A DNA stretch of 12,546 bases from an uncultured Paenibacillaceae bacterium (GCA_937983035.1 CALKAN010000141.1:1-12546), one strand, 5' to 3'; positions 5,720 through 12,546 are shown, numbered from the stretch's first letter. Translations and numbers: made by a program. Notes: generated from the sequence alone by a model not told the origin.

Positions 5720-7582
5720 TTACTCAAACTTGTACTGATACAATTCCGTTCCTTTGGCGTAATAAGCGTTGCCGTGCCGATCTCTGGCGAACAAGTTAAC
5801 TTCTTCTTCGAAAAATTCTACGCGATCGGCAGCGATGTCATATCGGAACAGCTTGTTTCGGAAATTTCCAAACAAATAACCGGCAGGATCGTACTGAATG
5901 AATTCTCCGCGCCAGAAGTGCGGCACTTTGCTCCAATCCGGCGGAGACATCCACTGCTGCACAAGTTCAAAAACACGCGTTTTCGGGTTAAATTTGAAGA
6001 TCGAGCTTCTGGTGAGGCCCCATACAAATCCTTGGTCATCCGTGCACAAGGCGGAGACCGCTTTTTCTCCCGGGCAAGGAGCGCCTTCCCAAATTTTGCG
6101 CTTCTCTTTCACATCAAACAGAAACAGCTTTGCTTCCTCTGCTGTCGGCTTTATTCCTAATCCGCCCCACACCGACGTTCCGCCGAATATGATTCCATCT
6201 CGATGCGTTAAACAGATGACGCTTTGCTCAGGAACGACATCTCTGAACACTTCATAATGATCCGTCTCCGGGTCATACAACGTCAGCGCTCCGCCGAGCT
6301 TGCCGTATCCAGGCACCGTTCCGATGGCCAAATATTCGCCCGCATCGGCAAATGCGAACGGCCGGTCCTGCCCTTGATCGGACAAAGAAAATTTCAATGC
6401 CGGATTGTGATTCATTTCCCACGCTTGATTCGGATCATATTCATAAATGCGCGCCCCGGTATATACGCCGAGGTACAGCTTTCCTTTATACTCCAGCATA
6501 TTTTCGGTTTGACCGAATCTTTGGCATGGGGTGAGCTGATCTTTTTCAGGATCGTAAGAAGCAAATCCGCCGTAAAAATAACCGCCGATATAAATCCGGC
6601 CGTCAGATCCTGCAGTGAGCGATTGCACGCCCATCGGAATTCCTTCCAGTTCCACTTTGACTTCCTTGGACCGGCCTGAAACCGGATTGTACAATTTATA
6701 GCTTTCAGAACCCATGTTGATTAACGTTTTTCCCGGAAAATCCGGCGAGGATAACTCTACCCAGCCTAAATTGGCAGCTGAACCCCACTGCACATCGGTT
6801 TGAATAAGTTCCAGCGTTTCCAAATGCAGTCGGCTTAGTTTGCCTTGATAGATCAAATATACATATCCTTCTTCGTCCGCTGCGGACACACTGCTGCTCG
6901 TTTGCTCGAAACGAGCGACCCATTGCCCTTGTTCAAGATCGTATACATGCAGGACATTGGAAATATAAGCAAACAATTTCGGATATGCAGCCGTCAAATC
7001 ATAAACGAAATCACTGTTTTGACATTCTTCAGGCAGCGGAATTTCCCGTTTCTGCCCAGATTGCGGATCCAGCTCGATGAGATGAGCTTTGGAGCCGATG
7101 CCGGCATATATTTTGCCATTTGCTGCCGACAGGCTTCGCACATAATTTTCTCCATCGACGATCTGTCCGTAATCTCTAAATGTTTTCGTCTTGGCTTCGT
7201 AGCGGAACACTTTGCCGTTCGGATACGTGCCGCAATACGGATGCCCATGCTCATCCACCGTTGTTTGCCAAAAGTAGTTCTCTCCTTCAATCGGCCGGCC
7301 TAAATTCTCTGCCTCATCCTCGCCGGGAATATAACGGTAGAAATACCCGTCTCCGCCGGCATAGACCGTCCCATCCGCAGCCACGCTTACGCCCCATGTA
7401 TGCGAAGAACCGTGCAGATCCATTTTGCGCAAGCATTCTCCGCTTTCCACATCGATCATATACATGGCGCACGTCTTCCCTGACGCAACTGCGTAAATCA
7501 TCGCTTTTCCTTCATATGTGCCATAATCCATGGCAGAGATCCCTGCCACCGGCAAAGGTTCGCCAAGCAATCCAGCTCCCAT
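5720..7582 (-). CDS. Large cytosolic beta-propeller protein of unknown function
   Basis: I start at ATG 7582 because GGAGGG lies just upstream; a TTG at 7594 would swallow that site. The product is 620 residues with no signal peptide or membrane segment. It consists of about 13 blade-like repeats built on a pattern of G-x-(I/V)-Y-x-G followed about 10-15 residues later by an aromatic-Asp-Pro turn, for example GTVYAGGDGYFYRYIP, GKIYAGIGSKAHLIELDP, LYLGVYTGARIYEYDP and FVWGLTRSSIFKFNPKT. That number is near two seven-bladed propellers. The repeats are closest in style to the PQQ/Vgb/WD-like propellers. No catalytic residues are recognisable. Neighbouring SGNH, GH28 and FAD-oxidoreductase genes suggest a role around sugar catabolism, possibly as a lyase, isomerase or binding scaffold, but that is inference. 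Confidence 0.85.
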   Translation of the reverse strand: MGAGLLGEPLPVAGISAMDYGTYEGKAMIYAVASGKTCAMYMIDVESGECLRKMDLHGSSHTWGVSVAADGTVYAGGDGYFYRYIPGEDEAENLGRPIEGENYFWQTTVDEHGHPYCGTYPNGKVFRYEAKTKTFRDYGQIVDGENYVRSLSAANGKIYAGIGSKAHLIELDPQSGQKREIPLPEECQNSDFVYDLTAAYPKLFAYISNVLHVYDLEQGQWVARFEQTSSSVSAADEEGYVYLIYQGKLSRLHLETLELIQTDVQWGSAANLGWVELSSPDFPGKTLINMGSESYKLYNPVSGRSKEVKVELEGIPMGVQSLTAGSDGRIYIGGYFYGGFASYDPEKDQLTPCQRFGQTENMLEYKGKLYLGVYTGARIYEYDPNQAWEMNHNPALKFSLSDQGQDRPFAFADAGEYLAIGTVPGYGKLGGALTLYDPETDHYEVFRDVVPEQSVICLTHRDGIIFGGTSVWGGLGIKPTAEEAKLFLFDVKEKRKIWEGAPCPGEKAVSALCTDDQGFVWGLTRSSIFKFNPKTRVFELVQQWMSPPDWSKVPHFWRGEFIQYDPAGYLFGNFRNKLFRYDIAADRVEFFEEEVNLFARDRHGNAYYAKGTELYQYKFE

Positions 7583-7586
7583 TTTT

Positions 7587-7592
7587 CCCTCC
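7587..7592 (-). promoter_or_regulatory. Ribosome binding site that sets the beta-propeller start
   Basis: GGAGGG on the minus strand, 4 bases before ATG 7582. It supports the 620-residue product rather than a start at the TTG 12 bases upstream. Confidence 0.65.
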
Positions 7593-7626
7593 AAATTATA
7601 TTGCCTTTCTAGTATTTTTTTGTTTC

Positions 7627-7655
7627 ATATTTCTTTTAGCCTGATATTTCTTTTA
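7627..7655 (-). repeat. Tandem 12-bp repeat in the leader of the beta-propeller gene
   Basis: TAAAAGAAATAT occurs twice on the minus strand (7655-7644 and 7638-7627) with a 17-base period. Next to it (7653-7664, plus strand) is TTAACATTAACA, two abutting hexamers. The location, 45 to 82 bases before the start codon, is suitable for a regulator binding site, but no known operator was recognised. Confidence 0.5.
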
Positions 7656-7744
7656 ACATTAACATAACCTTAGCAAATGCGCGGCAATTGTATTCTCATT
7701 GCCAGATGAACGCTGCGTGTTCCTTTTATCAATTGTTCTGTCAT

Positions 7745-7832
7745 AAAAAAGGGCACAGCAGCGCTCATGCATCACAATCATGGTTGAAGCATAGTTTGCA
7801 TCCATGATCAGTACATAAACGCTGCAGTGGCC
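7745..7832 (-). terminator. Very long imperfect hairpin with T tract, terminator of the FAD oxidoreductase gene
   Basis: On the minus strand an arm starting GGCCACTGCAGCG (from 7832) pairs over about 30 bases with one ending CGCTGCTGTGCCC (to 7751), with a few mismatches and a small internal loop. Six T residues follow (7750-7745). The T tract and the position after the FAD oxidoreductase stop suggest a terminator, but the stem is two to three times the usual length and it lies 138 bases from the stop codon. Confidence 0.65.
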
Positions 7833-7969
7833 GTCAGAAAAAAATTATTTTCAAGGACTGCATATCATTATGCCAGTTGCCGCTGAGGCATTTTCTTCCT
7901 CTCATCCAAACAAGCCGTCACACATCGCAGGACGATTCCTGATGCATGAGTCTTTTTACAACAAGCGGC

Positions 7970-9313
7970 TTACTTCCTGCCCAAATTCGCCCCGTCTTCC
8001 AACAGGCGCTGCTGCAATGCATCGATCGGCACTTCATTGACCTTGAAGCCGTCTTTCGCCGCGATCGCTGCCGCTGTGCCTGCCGCTTGGCCAATCGCCA
8101 TGCAGCTCGGCGTCAGCCGCGTCGTTGCTTGCGCTTCATGCGTCGTGGAGATGCATCGTCCTGCAAGCAGCAAATTCGGCATGCCTTTCGCCACGATGGA
8201 GCGGTAAGGGATGTCGTAAGCTCCGCCTTCTTTAATAAAGTTGGCCGTCACGCCTTTCCCTTTCGGGTTATGAATATCGATCGGATAACCGCTGCGGGCA
8301 ATCACATCGTCGAACTTACGCGCGCTCAGCACATCGATGCCGTTCAGCACATATTCTCCGATGATGCGTCTCGTCTCCCGAACGCCGATCTGCGTTCCTG
8401 TTTGCAATAAGTACGCATGTTCGAAACCAGGGATATACTCGCGGAAAAAGTTGGTCAGCGCGATCACTTGCTTGCGCCCTTCCACTTCCGCCTTCGTCAA
8501 CTCCTCTACTTTCGTCGGATTGAAGCCCGATACGCGGCTCACGTTGATGAGCACTTCGTCTTCCCCGGGTCCGGCGAAGAACAAAACGCCGTCTCTAGGA
8601 ATGGGCAAATTGGCTTCTTTCCATTGTTTGTAGAAGCCCATGACGCCGGTCAGCGGCAGTTGATCCAATTCGTCAATTAAGCTTTTCTCATAAAATTGAT
8701 CCGGGTGCTCTTGCATATATTTGCGCACCTGCTCCAGATCGACGCCTTTCATGCGGAATTTCATCGTCATCGGCTGCACTTGCTGCTCTTCATTGCCGAT
8801 CTCGTATTCCGCGCCGGCAAGATAAGCCACGTCGCCGTCTCCGGTCGCATCGATAAATACGCTTGCTTTAATTTCGGACTGACCGCTCTTATGGCTGACG
8901 ATGACACTTTCAATGCGCTTGTCATTCGTCTCCACCGCCGTCACCATCGAATGAAGCAGCAGTTCAACGCCGGCTTCTTCCAACATTTCTAAAACGAGCA
9001 CTTTGTAAGCTTCCGGATCGTATGGAGTCAATGAATATACAAAACCAATCGTATCCCGCAGGTGACCGGGCGAGGCGCCTCTTTCTTTCAAGCGATCGAC
9101 AATTTCTTGCGGAATGCCGTGAATGACTTGCTCGCCCGCGGCTGAATGGAAACTCATCCACGGATACACTAATGCGAGCGTAGACATTCCTCCCAAAAAA
9201 CCATAACGCTCTACTAATATCGTGCGAGCTCCAGACCTGGCAGCCGCCAACGCTGCCGCAATTCCTGCAGGGCCTCCGCCCAATACTGCTACATCATAGT
9301 TGTTCGTATTCAT
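7970..9313 (-). CDS. FAD-dependent oxidoreductase (FAD_oxidored family)
   Basis: This 447-residue flavoprotein has the N-terminal dinucleotide fold VAVLGGGPAGIAAALAAARSG (Gly12, Gly14, Gly17), with Glu35 ending the second strand for the FAD ribose and FLGG at 39-42. A second FAD motif, IDATGDGDVAYLAGA, sits at about 154-168. GVRETRRIIGEY (310-321) and LLAGRCIST with a C-terminal GQAAGTAAAIA (408-418) complete the pattern of FAD-dependent oxidoreductases often found in carbohydrate-use loci. The electron acceptor and substrate are unknown. There is no signal peptide, so it is cytosolic. ATG 9313 has GAGGTGA 4 bases upstream. It has its own promoter and a long terminator hairpin, so it is probably monocistronic. 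Confidence 0.88.
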   Translation of the reverse strand: MNTNNYDVAVLGGGPAGIAAALAAARSGARTILVERYGFLGGMSTLALVYPWMSFHSAAGEQVIHGIPQEIVDRLKERGASPGHLRDTIGFVYSLTPYDPEAYKVLVLEMLEEAGVELLLHSMVTAVETNDKRIESVIVSHKSGQSEIKASVFIDATGDGDVAYLAGAEYEIGNEEQQVQPMTMKFRMKGVDLEQVRKYMQEHPDQFYEKSLIDELDQLPLTGVMGFYKQWKEANLPIPRDGVLFFAGPGEDEVLINVSRVSGFNPTKVEELTKAEVEGRKQVIALTNFFREYIPGFEHAYLLQTGTQIGVRETRRIIGEYVLNGIDVLSARKFDDVIARSGYPIDIHNPKGKGVTANFIKEGGAYDIPYRSIVAKGMPNLLLAGRCISTTHEAQATTRLTPSCMAIGQAAGTAAAIAAKDGFKVNEVPIDALQQRLLEDGANLGRK

Positions 9314-9339
9314 TCTATCACCTCAAATGATCTTGACAT

Positions 9340-9368
9340 ATTATATACCGACGCCCCGCCTATGTCGA
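9340..9368 (-). promoter_or_regulatory. Sigma-A promoter of the FAD oxidoreductase gene
   Basis: TCGACA (9368-9363), a 17-base spacer and a perfect TATAAT (9345-9340) on the minus strand. Expected transcription start is near 9333, giving a leader of about 20 bases. An inverted pair GACATA...TATGTC (9366-9361 and 9340-9335) overlaps the -35 end and the base after the -10 and could be an operator. Confidence 0.72.
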
Positions 9369-9396
9369 TATTATAAAGAAAAATGGCCTGGCAGAA

Positions 9397-10029
9397 CTAA
9401 AGATCGCGCCGAAACATCTCATCCGCCAAACTGTCGACGCGATAGACTAAAAATTTCTCCAACTTATCTTTCGCGCCGGGCACCCGGATTTTGTTGACGA
9501 GCCGGAACGGAGTGTTTTGATGCAACACTCGCTTATACTCAGGCAAAGGATAATATAAAATGATGTCCGCTTGCCGCGGAGCTGCTTCGACCGATTTAAC
9601 AATATTATGAATGACTTTTTTAAATATTTGAACAGTGAAAGGATTGAAAAAATAAAATTTATTATGCTCAGGCAAAATATTAAACTGTTCAGCCAAACCG
9701 TACTCAAAACGGATCGGAGCATCAATATGCGCCGCCTTGCGCCGATAGCTCAGCTTATTGCTAATCGCTTCATCCAATGTCTGCTCATTCACTTCAATCC
9801 CAGTCACCGGAATCTGAAAGCGATGGTGAATATAAAAAGCGACTCTGCCGCGGCCGCTGCCAAAATCGACCACATGATCGGAAGGCCGCAATTTGTAATG
9901 ATTGAAAAAATGCTCCAACGCTTTGTACGGCGTCGCTTCGTACCGGTTGTACTGCACGGATGGATCGCGCCACTCCCTCAGTCCTTCGGTCCATATGTTC
10001 AACGCTTGATCAAATTTCTTCTCACCCAA
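9397..10029 (-). CDS. Class I SAM-dependent methyltransferase
   Basis: The 210-residue frame has the SAM-binding motif I VVDFGSGRGRVAFYI (53-67), an acidic residue ending strand two (GIEV, Glu79), and FFNPF (127-131) at the motif IV position that usually lines the active site. The substrate is unknown; no added targeting domain is present. The only in-frame start after the upstream TGA is the TTG at 10029, and it is poorly placed: the ribosome binding site TGAAAGGA (10050-10043) is 13 bases away. The same site is 8 bases from an ATG at 10034-10032 that is out of frame by one base. A one-base deletion between ATG and the body of the gene would explain this. The gap to the next gene is 83 bases and holds that gene's promoter. 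Confidence 0.82.
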   Translation of the reverse strand: MGEKKFDQALNIWTEGLREWRDPSVQYNRYEATPYKALEHFFNHYKLRPSDHVVDFGSGRGRVAFYIHHRFQIPVTGIEVNEQTLDEAISNKLSYRRKAAHIDAPIRFEYGLAEQFNILPEHNKFYFFNPFTVQIFKKVIHNIVKSVEAAPRQADIILYYPLPEYKRVLHQNTPFRLVNKIRVPGAKDKLEKFLVYRVDSLADEMFRRDL

Positions 10030-10143
10030 TTCATCGTCTCATTCCTTTCATGATGCTCGGATGACACATGCTTCTTCTCACAAGCGGTCATGCCAGCTAT
10101 TCTATGTGCATTTCTATCTATCTTTCTTATAATTCTATCATAA

Positions 10144-10188
10144 CAATAAAAACCCTTTGCCAAAAGGTCTCCCCTTTGACAAAGGGTT
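10144..10188 (-). terminator. Rho-independent terminator of the KamA-family gene
   Basis: On the minus strand AACCCTTTG pairs with CAAAGGGTT (9 bp) and the pairing continues inward with one bulged T to a 5-base loop; a T-rich tail (TTTTTATTG) follows. It begins 63 bases past the KamA stop codon. Confidence 0.88.
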
Positions 10189-10251
10189 CATGTCTGATAA
10201 TCAGATACGTTTCAATCGCATCAAAACAGCGTCACAACACGAAGTTGCAGC

Positions 10252-11472
10252 TTATGCGCGCACGGTTTGACGTCTTTTTTGCGGCATATCGCTCATTTCG
10301 TTCACGGAAACGACTTCGTCAATTTTCTTCTCTGGTTTTTCCCAATAAGCTTCATTGCCTGGCAAATCGTCAAACCAAGCGGCGTCTTTCGGACAATCCA
10401 ACACCATGAATTTGCCGTAGTTGCCGTCACGCGACTGATGATATTTCAAATACGCTTTGCCGTTTTCGATCGCCAAAATTTCAATTTTGCCGGACGTATG
10501 ACTCATGGAGAGGCGCACTCGCTTGCCTAAGCCGGATGTTTTCGCTTTGGCTTGCTCCACGATATTGTAGACTTCTTCGAGGGTTAGAACGAAATCTTCG
10601 TTACCTCTTACGGGGCGATTAACAAAGAAATAGTACGGGGTTACGCCAGCCCAAGACAACTTGTCCAACAATTCTCCAAGCACTTCCGGATCATCGTTGA
10701 TGCCTTTCAAAACCGGCGTCTGGTTCACAACAATCGCTCCTGCGTCATGCAGCGCTTGAAACGCTTTTACCGCTTCTTCCGTAATTTCGCGCGGATGATT
10801 GACGTGAGCCATGATGTAAATGCGTTTTTCTGGCGTTGAATATTTGCGAATCACATCGAGCAATTGTTCATCGCCGTAGATTCGCATGGGGTTAAATACT
10901 GGCAATTTGGAACCGATGCGGATAATCTTCACATGATCTATTTCGCGCAGCCGTCCGAGAATCATATCCAATCTGCGAGCTGCTAGAATGAGCGGGTCTC
11001 CCCCGGTCAGCAAAACGTTGTTTATTTGCGGTGTTTTGCTGATATACTGCAAGCCTGGTTCCACATCGGTCAACGCTTCTTTCACGTCGTTTCGGAATAA
11101 GCGCTTTCGAAAACAATACCTGCAATAAGCGCCGCATACTTCCGAGACGATCAGCAATGCCGTCGTTTCATATTTGTGCTGGCATCCTGGAACGACATAG
11201 TTCGTGTCTTCATCCGATGCGTCCCATCTGCCGTAGTCCGACAATTCCCTCTCATTCGGAATGACCAGCTTCTTAATCGGATCGTTCGGATCGTCCCAGT
11301 TAATGAGATTCAAGTAGTACTCATTCACCCGAAAGACGAACTTGTCGGTAATCTTCTTTAACTTCTTGCGTTCTTCCTCTGGTATTTGCGTAATTTTGTC
11401 AATGTCTGTGATGTACTTTGGTTGTGTAATAATTGTTCCCCACCTCTTTCTATTTTTTATATTATTTATCAT
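10252..11472 (-). CDS. KamA-family radical SAM aminomutase homologue, substrate uncertain
   Basis: The CGAYCRYCFRKR segment carries the CxxxCxxC cluster motif (Cys113, 117, 120). LLTGGDP (154-160), IMAHVNHPREIT (220-231) and NQTPVLKGIND (250-260) are characteristic of lysine 2,3-aminomutases, which use SAM, a 4Fe-4S cluster and PLP to move an amino group. SGKIE supplies the likely PLP lysine (Lys329). However, FVNRPVRG (283-290) aligns with the stretch holding Asp293 of clostridial KamA and has Arg286 there; the Asp330 region is SMSHTSGK with no acid. These two aspartates bind the lysine side chain, so lysine is unlikely to be the substrate. The ATG at 11472 gives 406 residues but lacks a ribosome binding site; a good site before ATT 11433 suggests 393 residues. 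Confidence 0.88.
   Translation of the reverse strand: MINNIKNRKRWGTIITQPKYITDIDKITQIPEEERKKLKKITDKFVFRVNEYYLNLINWDDPNDPIKKLVIPNERELSDYGRWDASDEDTNYVVPGCQHKYETTALLIVSEVCGAYCRYCFRKRLFRNDVKEALTDVEPGLQYISKTPQINNVLLTGGDPLILAARRLDMILGRLREIDHVKIIRIGSKLPVFNPMRIYGDEQLLDVIRKYSTPEKRIYIMAHVNHPREITEEAVKAFQALHDAGAIVVNQTPVLKGINDDPEVLGELLDKLSWAGVTPYYFFVNRPVRGNEDFVLTLEEVYNIVEQAKAKTSGLGKRVRLSMSHTSGKIEILAIENGKAYLKYHQSRDGNYGKFMVLDCPKDAAWFDDLPGNEAYWEKPEKKIDEVVSVNEMSDMPQKRRQTVRA
11441..11449 (-). promoter_or_regulatory. Strong ribosome binding site inside the annotated KamA 5' end, pointing to an ATT start
   Basis: AAAGAGGTG on the minus strand ends 7 bases before ATT at 11433-11431, in frame with KamA and giving a start at I-I-T-Q-P-K. 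No ATG, GTG or TTG is in frame at a suitable distance. The upstream ATG 11472 overlaps a TATGAT (11473-11468) that could itself be the -10 box. Confidence 0.5.
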
Positions 11473-11497
11473 AACATAGATTTATAGATTGTTCTAA
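11468..11497 (-). promoter_or_regulatory. Possible promoter of the KamA-family gene
   Basis: TATGAT (11473-11468) is a 5 of 6 match to the -10, with TTAGAA (11497-11492) as a weak -35 at an 18-base spacing. Transcription would start near 11461, placing the AAAGAGGTG site in the leader. The region is strongly AT-rich, so this is tentative. Confidence 0.3.
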
Positions 11498-11542
11498 TTT
11501 TGCATTTTTTTGCGTTTTTGTGCCTTGTTCCAGTTCATAAGA

Positions 11543-11585
11543 CAAGCCTCGAACATATATCAGCGACGATATATGTCGAGGCTTG
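11543..11585 (-). terminator. Stable hairpin between the aldehyde dehydrogenase and KamA genes, probable terminator
   Basis: Near-perfect inverted repeat: CAAGCCTCGA with TCGAGGCTTG, continuing as CATATATC with GATATATG, one bulged base, and a 6-base loop (11562-11567). It begins 20 bases after the aldehyde dehydrogenase stop. The following minus-strand bases are only modestly T-rich (TCTTATG), so termination may be weak or the hairpin may have another role. Confidence 0.6.
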
Positions 11586-11604
11586 GTTTAATTATATTGT
11601 TTCC

Positions 11605-12546
11605 TTATAAATGAAAACTGACGAATTTCAGCTCCGTCATTTCCTCCACGGCGCAGCGAACTCCTTCCCGGCCGACCCCGCTGTCTTTCCAGCCGCCGTA
11701 AGGCATGTTGTCAATCCGGAATGTGGGGATGTCGTTAATGATGACCCCTCCGGCTTCCAATTCCTGCATGGCGCGCATCGCATGATCCAGCCGATTCGTG
11801 TAAATGCCCGCGTTCAAGCCGTAGCGGGAATCATTAGCCAGTGCGATCGCTTCATCCAGCGTCTTGAACGGGAAGATGACTGCGATCGGCCCGAATATTT
11901 CCCGCTGCACCACTTTGGCGTCATGCGGCACGTTCGTCAACACAACCGGCTGCATCATGCGGCCGTCCGCTTCGCCCCCGCACTCGATCACGGCGCCGGC
12001 ATGCACCGCTTCATCCAGCCAGCTTTGCAGCCTTTGCAACGCCTGATCGGAAATGACCGTCGTAATATCCGTATCTTCTTCGAACGGCGAGCCGCATTTC
12101 AATTGTTTGGTGCGGGCAACGAACATCTCCACATACGATGCATACAACGATTCATGAACGTAAATGCGCTGCACAGAGATGCAAACTTGTCCATTGTAAA
12201 CGAAAGCGCCTTGCACGCAGCGGTCGATGATGGCATCGATGGATGCGCCTTCATCGACGATGAGCGGAGAATTCGAGCCGAGTTCTAACGTCACTTTGCG
12301 AAGTCCTGCCTGTTTTTTAATCTGTTTTCCAACTTCAGGACTGCCTGTAAACGTCACCTTTTTCACATGCGGATGCGTCGTTAATGCTTCGCTCAGCACC
12401 TCTCCCCGCCCGGGAATAATGTTCAGCACGCCGTCCGGCAAACCCGCCTGCTGAAAAACTTCAGCAAGATACAATGCGCTGAGCGGCGTCTGCTCTGCCG
12501 GCTTCAGCACAACGGTGTTACCGGTTGCGAGCGCGGGGCCAAGCTT
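11605..12546 (-). CDS. Aldehyde dehydrogenase (NAD(P)+-dependent), C-terminal part (runs off right edge)
   Basis: The frame is open from the right edge to TAA at 11605-11607 and gives 313 residues of an enzyme normally about 480. In order it shows KLGPALATGNTVVLKPAEQT (cofactor-binding loop), FTGSPEVGKQI (Rossmann turn), LELGSNSPLIV with the general-base Glu, NGQVCISVQR with the catalytic Cys, EIFGPIAVI, and MPYGGWKDSGVGREG near the C-terminus. These are the signature blocks of the aldehyde dehydrogenase superfamily; the catalytic Asn would lie outside the window. The ending NDIPTFRIDNMPYGG resembles lactaldehyde or related small-aldehyde dehydrogenases, but substrate cannot be settled from this part. 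No promoter is visible because the 5' end is missing. Confidence 0.93.
   Translation of the reverse strand, partial: KLGPALATGNTVVLKPAEQTPLSALYLAEVFQQAGLPDGVLNIIPGRGEVLSEALTTHPHVKKVTFTGSPEVGKQIKKQAGLRKVTLELGSNSPLIVDEGASIDAIIDRCVQGAFVYNGQVCISVQRIYVHESLYASYVEMFVARTKQLKCGSPFEEDTDITTVISDQALQRLQSWLDEAVHAGAVIECGGEADGRMMQPVVLTNVPHDAKVVQREIFGPIAVIFPFKTLDEAIALANDSRYGLNAGIYTNRLDHAMRAMQELEAGGVIINDIPTFRIDNMPYGGWKDSGVGREGVRCAVEEMTELKFVSFHL

Noticed and set aside
5632..5735. Extension of the propeller protein in the +1 frame past its stop (SNVANAKIALFNKADGAIAQMKLHPKELF)
   Set aside because: It looks protein-like, but the in-frame C-terminus completes a blade (GTELYQYKFE) and nothing marks a frameshift, so I regard the extension as chance or unrelated debris.
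7651..7667. PhoP box (TTAACA repeats) upstream of the propeller gene
   Set aside because: The two TTAACA hexamers abut with a 6-base period; Bacillus PhoP boxes repeat about every 11 bases.
11611..12288. Long open frame on the plus strand opposite the aldehyde dehydrogenase (and similar ones opposite other genes)
   Set aside because: These lack ribosome binding sites and recognisable domains and lie fully antisense to well-conserved genes; codon bias of the real genes explains the open frames.
12541..12546. HindIII site AAGCTT at the extreme right edge, possibly a cloning boundary
   Set aside because: The aldehyde dehydrogenase frame runs smoothly through it (K-L-G-P-A-L), and the left edge has no matching site, so it is most likely coincidence.

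Overview
The window looks like chromosomal DNA of a Gram-positive Bacillota, most likely of the Paenibacillaceae/Brevibacillus type. The evidence is strong AGGAGG-like ribosome binding sites, a SigM-like ECF sigma factor with a YhdL-like membrane anti-sigma, a KamA-family radical SAM protein and Bacillus-style terminators. This placement is inferred from protein families, not from a marker gene. Every intact gene is on the minus strand, so the genes read from right to left.

Right to left: a 5'-truncated aldehyde dehydrogenase (11605-12546); a KamA-family radical SAM aminomutase homologue (10252-11472) with its own terminator; a class I SAM methyltransferase (9397-10029) with an odd start; an FAD-dependent oxidoreductase (7970-9313) with a good sigma-A promoter and a very long terminator-like hairpin; and a large cytosolic beta-propeller protein of unknown function (5720-7582). 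After the degraded island come an SGNH/GDSL hydrolase (2642-3781), an ECF sigma/anti-sigma pair (853-2461) preceded by an ECF-type promoter, and the N-terminal part of a GH28 polygalacturonase-like protein that runs off the left edge (1-655).

The segment from about 3940 to 5460 differs from the rest. It is AT-rich (18 G+C in the 60 bases 4741-4800, against 40 in 8041-8100, by hand count) and its remains of genes are on the plus strand. A nearly identical 30-bp direct repeat (3964-3993 and 5382-5411) flanks it; each copy can be read on the minus strand as the C-terminal codons of a transposase-like frame. Between the repeats lie a 5'-truncated coiled-coil ORF with its own terminator, and a secreted streptogrisin/alpha-lytic-type serine protease gene that has both a frameshift and a 3' truncation. 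This is an acquired and decayed island bounded by insertion-sequence scars.

The GH28 protein, SGNH hydrolase, beta-propeller and FAD oxidoreductase all lack signal peptides and lie close together, which is compatible with intracellular processing of imported plant polysaccharide fragments. That link is inference. I did not find a clearly new defence or mobile system. The points most worth checking are the KamA homologue that lacks both lysine-binding aspartates and may start at an ATT codon, the out-of-frame start of the methyltransferase, the large propeller protein, and the scar-bounded island.
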